Below, piece after piece: positions 9,082-16,030 of a stretch of DNA of 64,000 nucleotides. Source of the DNA: Burkholderiales bacterium (GTDB lineage Bacteria > Pseudomonadota > Gammaproteobacteria > Burkholderiales > Burkholderiaceae_C); NCBI GenBank assembly GCA_947464185.1, contig CANHVY010000001.1, positions 1 to 64,000 on the forward strand, in the 5' to 3' direction. Positions within the stretch are counted from its first letter, which is position 1. Each line of letters starts with the position of its first letter. A program made the position numbers and the translations under genes. Below the pieces are notes generated by a model, which saw only the letters and a list, made by a program, of their open reading frames with translations, was not told the origin of the DNA and made no database searches.

Positions 9082-10362
9082 CTAGCGATAGGTTCTGGCG
9101 TCCTCGATCACCTTGCCGTCGTTGGGCAACGAGCCGGGGGCCACCAGTTCGACATCGCAGCGCAGCTTGGTCACGTCGCGCACGGTGTGGGCCACGGCCT
9201 CGCCCAGGCCTTCTGCGGCGCTCACCACCTCCACGCGCAGGGTCATGCGGTCGTTGGCCATCTCGCCTTCCACCACGAGGCGCGCGCGCGCGACATGGGC
9301 GTGCCGGCGCACCACCTCGGCCACCTGGCTGGGGTGCACGAACATGCCGCGCACCTTGGCGGTCTGGTCGGCACGGCCCATCCAACCCTTGATGCGGCCG
9401 TTGGTGCGGCCGGTGGGGCAGGGTCCCGGCAGCACGGCCGACAGGTCGCCGGTGCCAAAGCGCACCAGCGGGTATTCGGGGTGCAGCACGGTGACCACCA
9501 CCTCGCCCACCTCGCCTTCGGGCACGGGGTCGCCCGTGCCGGGCCGCACGATCTCCACCAGCACGCCTTCGTCGACGACCAGGCCCTGACGGGCGGCGGT
9601 TTCGTAGGCGATCAAGCCGACGTCGGCGGTGGCATAGGCCTGGTAGCCCTCGATGCCGCGCTCTTTCAACCAGTCGCGCAGCGACGGGGGAAAGGCCTCG
9701 CCACTGACCAGCGCCTTCTTCAGCGACGGGATCACCACGCCGGTCTCGGCGGCTTTCTCCAGCAGGATGCGCAGGAAACTGGGCGTGCCGCAGTAGGCGT
9801 CGGGCCGCAGGTCGGTCATGGCCTGCAACTGCAACTCGGTGTTGCCCACGCCGCCAGGGAAGACGGTGCAGCCCAGGGTCTGCGCACCGCTTTCCATCAT
9901 CCAGGCCCCAGGCGTCAGGTGGTAGCTGAAGCTGTTGTGCACCAGGTCGCCGGCTTCGAAGCCGGCCGCGCGCAGGGCCCGGGCGATGCGCCAGTAGTCA
10001 GGCGACCCACCTTCGGGCTCGTAGATCGGCCCGGGCGATTGGTAGACCCGGCGCGCGCCGCTCAAGCCCCGCAGGCCGCGCCAGCCGATGGCGGAATAGC
10101 CGCCGAAAGGGTCGGTGGCTCTTTGCGCCTTCTGCTGCTCCAGCAGCTCGGGCTTGCGCAGCACGGGCAGGGCTGCCAGGGCGGTGCGTGTGCATACGCT
10201 CGCGGGATCTACGCCTTCAAGCAGCGCGGCCATGCCCGGCACCGCCTGCGCGGCACGCACGATGCCAGGCAGGGCGGTCATCAGGGCGGCCTCGCGTGCC
10301 GCCGGGTCCCGGGCTTCAAGCGTGTCCAGCGGGGTCGAAAAGAGGCGTGGGTCGTCAGTCAT
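9082..10362 (-). CDS. phenylacetate-CoA ligase-like AMP-binding protein
   Basis: ANL-superfamily adenylate-forming enzyme related to PaaK, expected to activate a carboxylate (probably aromatic) to its CoA thioester. The 426-residue protein contains the PaaK-type LVSGEAFPPSLRDWL (about residues 217-231), YATADVGLIAYE, PLVRFGTGDLSA and GRADQTAKVRGMFVHPSQV. The usual Ser/Thr/Gly-rich P-loop appears to be replaced by SPGPIYEPEG near residue 113, and the C-terminus ends NDGKVIEDARTYR. It overlaps a small unknown gene by eight bases and is the last gene of the liv-type operon, so its substrate is probably what that transporter imports. Confidence 0.85.
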   Translation of the reverse strand: MTDDPRLFSTPLDTLEARDPAAREAALMTALPGIVRAAQAVPGMAALLEGVDPASVCTRTALAALPVLRKPELLEQQKAQRATDPFGGYSAIGWRGLRGLSGARRVYQSPGPIYEPEGGSPDYWRIARALRAAGFEAGDLVHNSFSYHLTPGAWMMESGAQTLGCTVFPGGVGNTELQLQAMTDLRPDAYCGTPSFLRILLEKAAETGVVIPSLKKALVSGEAFPPSLRDWLKERGIEGYQAYATADVGLIAYETAARQGLVVDEGVLVEIVRPGTGDPVPEGEVGEVVVTVLHPEYPLVRFGTGDLSAVLPGPCPTGRTNGRIKGWMGRADQTAKVRGMFVHPSQVAEVVRRHAHVARARLVVEGEMANDRMTLRVEVVSAAEGLGEAVAHTVRDVTKLRCDVELVAPGSLPNDGKVIEDARTYR

Positions 10363-10657
10363 CTCGGTCGCTCCATTGGGCGAGCTGCTTTTTCAGGTGT
10401 TGCGTGAAGTCGCGCACCTCGGCAGAGGTCTTCAGGGTGCGGGCCTGCCACTCGGGGCTGTTGCGCGAGGGCTTGCGCACCGCTGCCGCGTCCAGGTGGC
10501 CCTGCGACACGCTGGCCCGGGCGATGGCCACACCGCGACGCTCGAACACGCCCGCGCGTTCGGTGAGACCCAGGTCTTTCAGGTCGCGCTTCAGCCGCTG
10601 CAAGGCTTCCTCGGGCTGGAAGGGTGGCAGGGCGAAGCCCCAGGCGTCATCGCTCAC
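10355..10657 (-). CDS. small conserved-context protein of unknown function
   Basis: A 100-residue soluble, charged protein, not recognised. It begins MSDDAWGFALPPFQPEEALQ, has no signal peptide or membrane segment, and is mostly predicted helical, with a basic middle and an end in QLAQWSDRDD. The stop overlaps the start of the PaaK-like ligase by eight bases, and it follows livF by about 67 bases, so it is inside the uptake operon and translationally coupled to the ligase. The coupling argues that it is a real gene, possibly an accessory of the ligase, but no function can be assigned. Confidence 0.7.
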   Translation of the reverse strand: MSDDAWGFALPPFQPEEALQRLKRDLKDLGLTERAGVFERRGVAIARASVSQGHLDAAAVRKPSRNSPEWQARTLKTSAEVRDFTQHLKKQLAQWSDRDD

Positions 10658-10724
10658 GTGGTCGGTGGGTAGGCGCGTGGCCGTCCGGTGCAGGTGCAGG
10701 GAGGGTGTCGTGCGCGTGCGGAAC

Positions 10725-11531
10725 TCAAGCCAGCCAGCGCTTGCGGCGCTTGTAGCTCTTGACGTCCTTGAAGCTCTTGCGGTCGCCGCCGCCCATGCCG
10801 AGGTAGAACTCCTTGACGTCCTCGTTCTCCCGCAGGTCCTTGGCCAGCCCGTCCATCACGATGCGGCCGTTCTCCAGGATGTAGCCGTAATCGGAGTAGC
10901 GCAGCGCCATGTTGGTGTTCTGCTCGGCCAGCAGGAAGGTCACCTTCTCCTTCGTATTGAGATCCTTCACGATCTCGAAGACTTCCTCCACGATCTGAGG
11001 CGCCAGGCCCATGGACGGCTCGTCCAGCAGCACCATCTTGGGGTTGGCCATCAGGGCCCGGCCGATGGCGCACATCTGCTGTTCGCCCCCCGAGGTGTAG
11101 GCCGCCTGCGAAGTGCGGCGCGTCTTCAGGCGCGGAAAGTAGTTGTAGACCTTCTCGAGCGTCTGCGCCACCGCTGCCTTGCCATCCGTACGGGTGTAGG
11201 CGCCGGTCAGCAGGTTGTCCTCGATGGTGAGGTGGGCGAAGCAGTGGCGCCCCTCCATCACCTGGATGACGCCGCGGTTGACCATGTCGGCCGTGGAGAG
11301 CTTCTCGATGCGCTCGCCGCGCAGTTCGATGGAGCCTTTGGTGACTTCGCCGCGCTCACCTGCCAGCAGGTTGCTCACGGCGCGCAGCGTGGTGGTCTTG
11401 CCCGCGCCGTTGCCGCCCAGCAGGGCGACCACCTTGCCTTCGGGCACGTTCAGCGACACGCCCTTGAGCACGAGGATCACGTGGCTGTAGATGACCTCGA
11501 TGCCGTTGACGTTCAGGAGGATGTTGCTCAT
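10725..11531 (-). CDS. livF: branched-chain/aromatic substrate ABC transporter ATPase (LivF type)
   Basis: One of the two ATPase subunits of a HAAT-family importer. The 268-residue protein starts MSNILLNVNGIEVIYSHV and has Walker A GGNGAGKTTT (about residue 39), the Q-loop region, signature TSGGEQQM, Walker B MVLLDEPSMGLAP and the switch His in AEQNTNM. The open frame runs upstream to 11717, but ATG 11531 is the natural start. Its C-terminus is extended by a basic tail of about 20 residues (KSYKRRKRW). The gene symbol is by family; the substrate is probably not a branched-chain amino acid given the CoA ligases in the same operon. Confidence 0.9.
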   Translation of the reverse strand: MSNILLNVNGIEVIYSHVILVLKGVSLNVPEGKVVALLGGNGAGKTTTLRAVSNLLAGERGEVTKGSIELRGERIEKLSTADMVNRGVIQVMEGRHCFAHLTIEDNLLTGAYTRTDGKAAVAQTLEKVYNYFPRLKTRRTSQAAYTSGGEQQMCAIGRALMANPKMVLLDEPSMGLAPQIVEEVFEIVKDLNTKEKVTFLLAEQNTNMALRYSDYGYILENGRIVMDGLAKDLRENEDVKEFYLGMGGGDRKSFKDVKSYKRRKRWLA

Positions 11532-11549
11532 GGGGCGGCCTTCTTGTGG

Positions 11550-11583
11550 CTTGTTCGAGCGCCGCACGCGACGCTCGAACAAG
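11550..11583 (-). promoter_or_regulatory. intercistronic stem-loop between binding-protein gene and livF
   Basis: A perfect 12-bp inverted repeat (CTTGTTCGAGCG / CGCTCGAACAAG) with a 10-base loop, lying just after the binding-protein gene in transcription direction and before livF. There is no T run, so it is more likely an mRNA 3'-end stabiliser or partial attenuator that keeps the binding protein more abundant than the ATPase. Confidence 0.6.
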
Positions 11584-11619
11584 GACCCCTTGCGGGGCCC
11601 TTGAAGAGGTGCTGAAAGA

Positions 11620-12957
11620 TCAGCTCTGGCAGTCCTGCGGGCTGCGGCGCTGGATCTTCTTCTCGGCGGCGTAACGGTCGGCAGAGGCGCGGACCATCGG
11701 CTTGATGATCTGGTCATCCGCCTGCAGCCAGTCCGAAGACCAGGTGAACTTGGCGCCGTCCCAGGTGTGCACGCGGGCCCAGGCGGAACCCATGTGGTCC
11801 GCGCAGCTGGTGGACACCGGACGCATCACGCCCTTGAAGCCTAACGCGTCGAGCTTGGCCTGCGTGAGGTTGAGGTTCTCGTAACCCCAGCGCGCCTGCT
11901 CGCCCGTCATGACCTTGCCCTTGCCGAAGCGTTCCTGCGCTGCGCGCACACCTTCGACAGCCAGCATGGCGCCCACGACACCGCGCATGTAGAGCACCGA
12001 GCCGACTTCGTCCTTCGGACCCGTGCCTTGCCCCTTGGCGTGCACCTTGTCGAGGATCTCCTTGACCACTGCGGACTGCGGCTCGGCTCCGTGCTGCATC
12101 ATCACCGCGTTGTAGCCCTTGGCGGCGGCGCCCACGTCACGCAGATCCGGCTCGGCACCGGACCACCAGGTGCCGAACATCTTCTCGCGCGGGTAGCCCG
12201 TGGCCACGGCTTCCTTGATGGCCGTGGGCGTCATCACGCCCCAGGTCTGCATGATCACGTAGTCGGGGCGCTGCTGGCGCACCTGCAGCCAGATGGCCTT
12301 CTGCTCCACGCCGGGCGCGGGCACCGGCAGCAGCTGCATCTCGAACCCGTGCATCTTGCTGCGCTCGGTGATGATGGGCAGCACTTCCTTGCCGAAGGGG
12401 CTGTCGTGGTAGACCACCGCGATCTTCTTGCCGCGCAGCTTGTCAAAGCCGCCTTCGAGCTTGGCGATCTGCTGCAGCACCACGTCGCCTGCCACCCAGT
12501 AGTGGCCGATCAGCGGGAAGTTCCACTTGAACACGCCGCCGTCGGCGCTGTCACTGCGGCCGTAACCCGAGGTGATCATCGGGATCTTGTCGTTCGGGAT
12601 CTTCTCGGTCAGGGCGAAGGTGATACCGGTGGACAGGGGCTGGAACACGGTGGCGCCACCATGCTTGCCTTTCAGGCGCTCATAGCACTCCACGCCACGG
12701 TCGGTGGCGTAGGCGGTCTCGCACTCCTCGACCAGCGTCTGCACGCCGTTGATGCCGCCGCGCAGGTTCACGAGCTTCATGTAGTCGGCGTAGCCGTTGG
12801 CGAAAGGCGTGGCGTTGGGCGCCACAGGCCCCGTGCGGCCCGTCAGGCTGGGAAAGAACTGCACCTTCGCCTGCGCCATCACGGCACCCGAGGTGAGCAT
12901 TGCGCTGGCACCGGCTGCGGCCAGCGTGGCCGCCAGTGCGATCGATCGGAACTTCAT
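11620..12957 (-). CDS. ABC transporter periplasmic substrate-binding protein (type 1 PBP)
   Basis: Captures the substrate for the LivHMGF-type importer. The 445-residue protein begins with a signal peptide (MKFRSIALAATLAAAGASAM, cleaved near AQA-KVQF) and shows a two-lobed peripla_BP_6 fold: LVEECETAYATDRGVECYERLKG near residues 80-102, DKIPMITSGYG near 136-146, and KKIAVVYHDSPFGKEVL near 180-196. Unlike LivJ it is long and Cys-containing and belongs to the group found beside acyl-CoA ligases. An open frame continues upstream on the same strand through livM sequence in another frame; ATG 12957 with a GGAGG-like upstream site is clearly right. Confidence 0.9.
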   Translation of the reverse strand: MKFRSIALAATLAAAGASAMLTSGAVMAQAKVQFFPSLTGRTGPVAPNATPFANGYADYMKLVNLRGGINGVQTLVEECETAYATDRGVECYERLKGKHGGATVFQPLSTGITFALTEKIPNDKIPMITSGYGRSDSADGGVFKWNFPLIGHYWVAGDVVLQQIAKLEGGFDKLRGKKIAVVYHDSPFGKEVLPIITERSKMHGFEMQLLPVPAPGVEQKAIWLQVRQQRPDYVIMQTWGVMTPTAIKEAVATGYPREKMFGTWWSGAEPDLRDVGAAAKGYNAVMMQHGAEPQSAVVKEILDKVHAKGQGTGPKDEVGSVLYMRGVVGAMLAVEGVRAAQERFGKGKVMTGEQARWGYENLNLTQAKLDALGFKGVMRPVSTSCADHMGSAWARVHTWDGAKFTWSSDWLQADDQIIKPMVRASADRYAAEKKIQRRSPQDCQS

Positions 12958-13052
12958 GGTTTGCCTCCAATAGGGGGTGGTAAATGCGCTGCACTCGTCA
13001 GTGCCGGTGAGTTCGAGAGGGCCCGTCGGCCGCTGGTTGAAAACTTGACTGT

Positions 13053-14129
13053 TCAATGCGGGAAGGGCCACAGGCGCAGCTTCTCCTTGGCCGTGGACCA
13101 CAGGCGGGCCAGCCCGTGGGGCTCCACGATCAGGAAGAAGACGATGAGTCCGCCGAAGATCATCAATTCGGCATGCGCGACCATCGCGGTGCTGATGTCC
13201 ACGCCCACAAGAGCCCCCGCCGCAGGCAGGAACTGGTTCAGGAAGATGGGCAGGATCACGATGAAGGCCGCCCCGAAGAAACTGCCCATGATGGAGCCCA
13301 GGCCGCCGATGATCACCATGAACAGCAGTTGAAAGCTGCGGTCGATGGAGAACGCAGCAGGCTCCCAGGAGCCCAGGTGCACAAAGGCCCACAGGGCGCC
13401 GGCCACGCCGACGATGAAGGAGCTGACGGCAAAGGCCGTGAGCTTGGCGTACACGGGGCGGATGCCGATCACCGCGGCGGCCACGTCCATGTCTCGGATG
13501 GCCATCCACTCCCGGCCGATGTGGCTGCGGACCAAATTCTTGGCGCCGATGGCGAACACGACCACGATCACCAGACAGAACAGGTACTTGGCCTCCGGCG
13601 TGTTGATGGGGATGCCGAAAAAGCTGAGGTCGGAAACGGAGACCGAGCCCGAGGTGCTGTTGTTGGTGAACCAGGAGATGCGCAGGAAGGTCCAGTCCAC
13701 GAAAAACTGCGCTGCCAACGTGGCGACGGCCAGGTACAGGCCCTTGATTCGCAGGGACGGAATGCCGAACAGCACGCCCACCACCGTAGCGCAGAACCCG
13801 CCCAGCAGCAGCGCGAAGATCAAGGGCATGCCTTCGATGCGCACCATGAAGTTGTAGGCCGCGTAGGCCCCCACGGCCATGAAGGCGCCCGTGCCCAGGG
13901 ACACCTGTCCGCAATAGCCCACCAGGATGTTCAGGCCCAAGGCGGCCAGAGACAGGATGAGGAACGGGATGATGATGGCGCGGAAGGCGTATTCGTCTGC
14001 CACCATGGGCACGGCGAACACCGCCAGCGCCAGCAGCAGGCCGATGGCGACGCGGTCCTGGGTAATGGGGAAGACCTGCTGGTCAGCCCGGTAGCTGGTC
14101 TTGAACTGGCCGTTCTCGCGGTAGAGCAT
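13053..14129 (-). CDS. livM: branched-chain-type ABC transporter permease (LivM)
   Basis: Inner-membrane permease subunit. The 358-residue protein has about ten hydrophobic helices and the LivM signature NILVGYCGQVSLGTGAFMAVGAYA near residues 68-91, plus GREWMAIRDMDVAAAVIGI, the cytoplasmic loop that contacts the ATPases. It also has an N-terminal soluble extension of about 30 residues (YRENGQFKTSYRADQQVF). It lies between livH and the binding-protein gene in a single minus-strand operon. Confidence 0.93.
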   Translation of the reverse strand: MLYRENGQFKTSYRADQQVFPITQDRVAIGLLLALAVFAVPMVADEYAFRAIIIPFLILSLAALGLNILVGYCGQVSLGTGAFMAVGAYAAYNFMVRIEGMPLIFALLLGGFCATVVGVLFGIPSLRIKGLYLAVATLAAQFFVDWTFLRISWFTNNSTSGSVSVSDLSFFGIPINTPEAKYLFCLVIVVVFAIGAKNLVRSHIGREWMAIRDMDVAAAVIGIRPVYAKLTAFAVSSFIVGVAGALWAFVHLGSWEPAAFSIDRSFQLLFMVIIGGLGSIMGSFFGAAFIVILPIFLNQFLPAAGALVGVDISTAMVAHAELMIFGGLIVFFLIVEPHGLARLWSTAKEKLRLWPFPH

Positions 14130-14142
14130 GGTTGTATTCCGT

Positions 14143-14163
14143 TTACACGCGGTCGATGATCTT
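14143..14163 (-). pseudogene. short duplicate of the livH 3' end
   Basis: Read on the minus strand, these 21 bases encode KIIDRV followed by a stop, the same six residues plus stop that end livH about 100 bases upstream in transcription direction. The codons differ at third positions (for example ATT/ATC, GAT/GAC). It looks like a remnant of a second livH tail left by recombination between related operons, although so short a match could be chance. Confidence 0.4.
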
Positions 14164-14189
14164 CTAGCTTCGGCCGGGCCGTTGGCCCT

Positions 14190-14212
14190 TCACATCCGCT
14201 TTGCGGATGTGA
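14190..14212 (-). promoter_or_regulatory. intercistronic stem-loop between livH and livM
   Basis: A perfect 10-bp inverted repeat, TCACATCCGC / GCGGATGTGA, with a TTT loop and no T run. Together with the GC-rich inverted repeat just beside it (GGCC-rich, 14170-14188) it probably affects mRNA processing or stability within the operon rather than terminating it. Confidence 0.5.
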
Positions 14213-14243
14213 GCCTGCGCTGAAAGATCATTGCTCAGGTACT

Positions 14244-15173
14244 TCATACCCGATCAATGATTTTTTCGCCAAAGAGGCCCTGCGGCCGCACGAGCAGGAC
14301 GAAGAGCACCAGGACGTAGCCGAACCAGATCTCGATGCCGCCGCCCAGCGTGGGCCCGAGGTACACCTCGGAGACCTTCTCGCCCACCCCAATGATGAGG
14401 CCGCCGATGATGGCGCCCGGCACGGAGGTCAGGCCGCCCAGGATCACCACCGGCAGCGCTTTCAGCGCCACCAGTGACAAGGAGAACTGAACGCCCAGTT
14501 TGCTGCCCCAGATCACGCCGGCCACCAGTGCGACGAAGCCAGCCACCGACCACACGATGACCCAGATGCGCTTGAGCGGAATGCCGATGGACTGCGCCGC
14601 CTGGTGGTCATCAGCCACGGCGCGCAGGGCTCTGCCTGTGGAGGTGTATTGGAAGAACAGGGACAGCACGATCACGAGCGTGGCGGCGATGGCTGCGGCG
14701 TACAGGTCTTCCTTGTTCACGAGCACGCCGCCTTTGAACATGCCCTCCAGCAGGAACATCGGGTCCTTGGGCAGGCCGACGTCGATCTTGTAGATCTCGC
14801 TGCCAAACAGCGTCTGGCCGAAGCCGTCCAGGAAGTAGGTGATGCCCAGGGTGGCCATCAGCAGCGTGATGCCCTCCTGGTTCACGAGCTTGCCCAGCAC
14901 CAGACGCTCGACCAGCCAGGCCACCGCGACCATCAGCAGCATGGCCACCGCAAAGGCCAGGATGTTGGCCAAGACCTTGCTGTCGAAGCCCATCCACTGC
15001 GGAATCCACTCCGAGAAGCGCGCCATCGCCAGCGCGGCAAACAGCACCATCGCACCCTGAGCGAAGTTGAATACGCCCGAAGCCTTGAAGATCAGGACGA
15101 ACCCAAGGGCCACGAGCGAATACAGCATGCCTGTCATCAGGCCGCCGATCAGCGTCTCCAGAAAGAATCCCAT
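14244..15173 (-). CDS. livH: branched-chain-type ABC transporter permease (LivH)
   Basis: Second inner-membrane permease. The 309-residue protein has the LivH N-terminus with MTGMLYSLVALGFVLIFKASGVFNFAQGAM near residues 14-43, and TSTGRALRAVADDHQAAQSIGI near 176-197, the loop that docks on the ATPases. It is hydrophobic throughout with eight or so helices. Its start is about 27 bases downstream of the livG stop. It ends EKIIDRV, the tail that seems to be repeated just before livM. Confidence 0.93.
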   Translation of the reverse strand: MGFFLETLIGGLMTGMLYSLVALGFVLIFKASGVFNFAQGAMVLFAALAMARFSEWIPQWMGFDSKVLANILAFAVAMLLMVAVAWLVERLVLGKLVNQEGITLLMATLGITYFLDGFGQTLFGSEIYKIDVGLPKDPMFLLEGMFKGGVLVNKEDLYAAAIAATLVIVLSLFFQYTSTGRALRAVADDHQAAQSIGIPLKRIWVIVWSVAGFVALVAGVIWGSKLGVQFSLSLVALKALPVVILGGLTSVPGAIIGGLIIGVGEKVSEVYLGPTLGGGIEIWFGYVLVLFVLLVRPQGLFGEKIIDRV

Positions 15174-15200
15174 GTCGTGTTCCTCTTTCGGCCTTCAGGG

Positions 15201-16028
15201 TCAGTGGCTGGTGCCGAGGTACGCGCTGATCACGTCCTCGTTGTTGCGCACCTCGTCGGGCGTGCCGTCGCCGATCTTCTTGCCGTAGTCGAGCACCACC
15301 ACGCGGTCGGAGATGTCCATGACCACGCTCATGTCGTGCTCGATCAGCACGATGGTGGTGCCGAACTCGTCGTTGACGTCCAGCACGAAGCGGCACATGT
15401 CCTGCTTTTCCTCGACGTTCATGCCGGCCATGGGCTCGTCGAGCAGCAGCACCTGCGGCTCCATGGCCAGGGCCCGGCCCAGGTCCACGCGCTTTTGCAG
15501 GCCGTAGGGCAGGCGTCCCACGGGCGTCTTGCGAAAGGCCTGGATCTCCAGGAAGTCGATGATGTGCTCGACGAAGGCGCGATGTTCCTCTTCCTCGCGC
15601 TGCGCCGCGCCGAAGCGGATGGCCTGCTGGAAGATGTTGGTCTTCATCTTCAGGTTGCGGCCCGACATCAGGTTGTCGATCACGTTCATGCCCTTGAACA
15701 GGGCCAGGTTCTGGAACGTACGGGCGATGCCCATCTCGGCCACCTGGCGCGAGTTCATGTGCCCGAAGGTCTTGCCGCGGAAGGTGATGGTGCCCTTTTG
15801 CGGCGTGTAGACGCCGTTGATGCAGTTCAGCATCGAGCTCTTGCCGGCGCCGTTGGGGCCGATGATGGCGCGGACCTCGTGCTCGCGCACGTTGAAGCTG
15901 ATGTCGGTCAGGGCCTTGACGCCGCCGAAGGCCAGAGAAATGCCCTGGACGTCCAGGATGACATCGCCGATCTTGCGGCCGTCCGTGCTGGGGCTTGCGC
16001 CCGCGTCTGTGGTGGTGGGGGTGCTCAT
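15201..16028 (-). CDS. livG: branched-chain-type ABC transporter ATPase (LivG)
   Basis: ATPase subunit of 275 residues. After a short Thr/Ser-rich beginning it shows ISLAFGGVKALTDISF, Walker A GPNGAGKSSML (about residue 62), the LivG-specific Q-loop ARTFQNLALFKGM, signature LPYGLQKRVDLGRAL and Walker B VLLLDEPMAGM. Start ATG 16028 lies two bases after the stop of the acyl-CoA ligase, so the two are translationally coupled, strongly tying the transporter to the ligase. Confidence 0.93.
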   Translation of the reverse strand: MSTPTTTDAGASPSTDGRKIGDVILDVQGISLAFGGVKALTDISFNVREHEVRAIIGPNGAGKSSMLNCINGVYTPQKGTITFRGKTFGHMNSRQVAEMGIARTFQNLALFKGMNVIDNLMSGRNLKMKTNIFQQAIRFGAAQREEEEHRAFVEHIIDFLEIQAFRKTPVGRLPYGLQKRVDLGRALAMEPQVLLLDEPMAGMNVEEKQDMCRFVLDVNDEFGTTIVLIEHDMSVVMDISDRVVVLDYGKKIGDGTPDEVRNNEDVISAYLGTSH

Positions 16029-16030
16029 GG

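Noticed and set aside
12958..13914. Open frame upstream of the binding protein reading through livM on the same strand
   Set aside because: It is an out-of-frame shadow of livM; real livM is in another frame with clear permease motifs.
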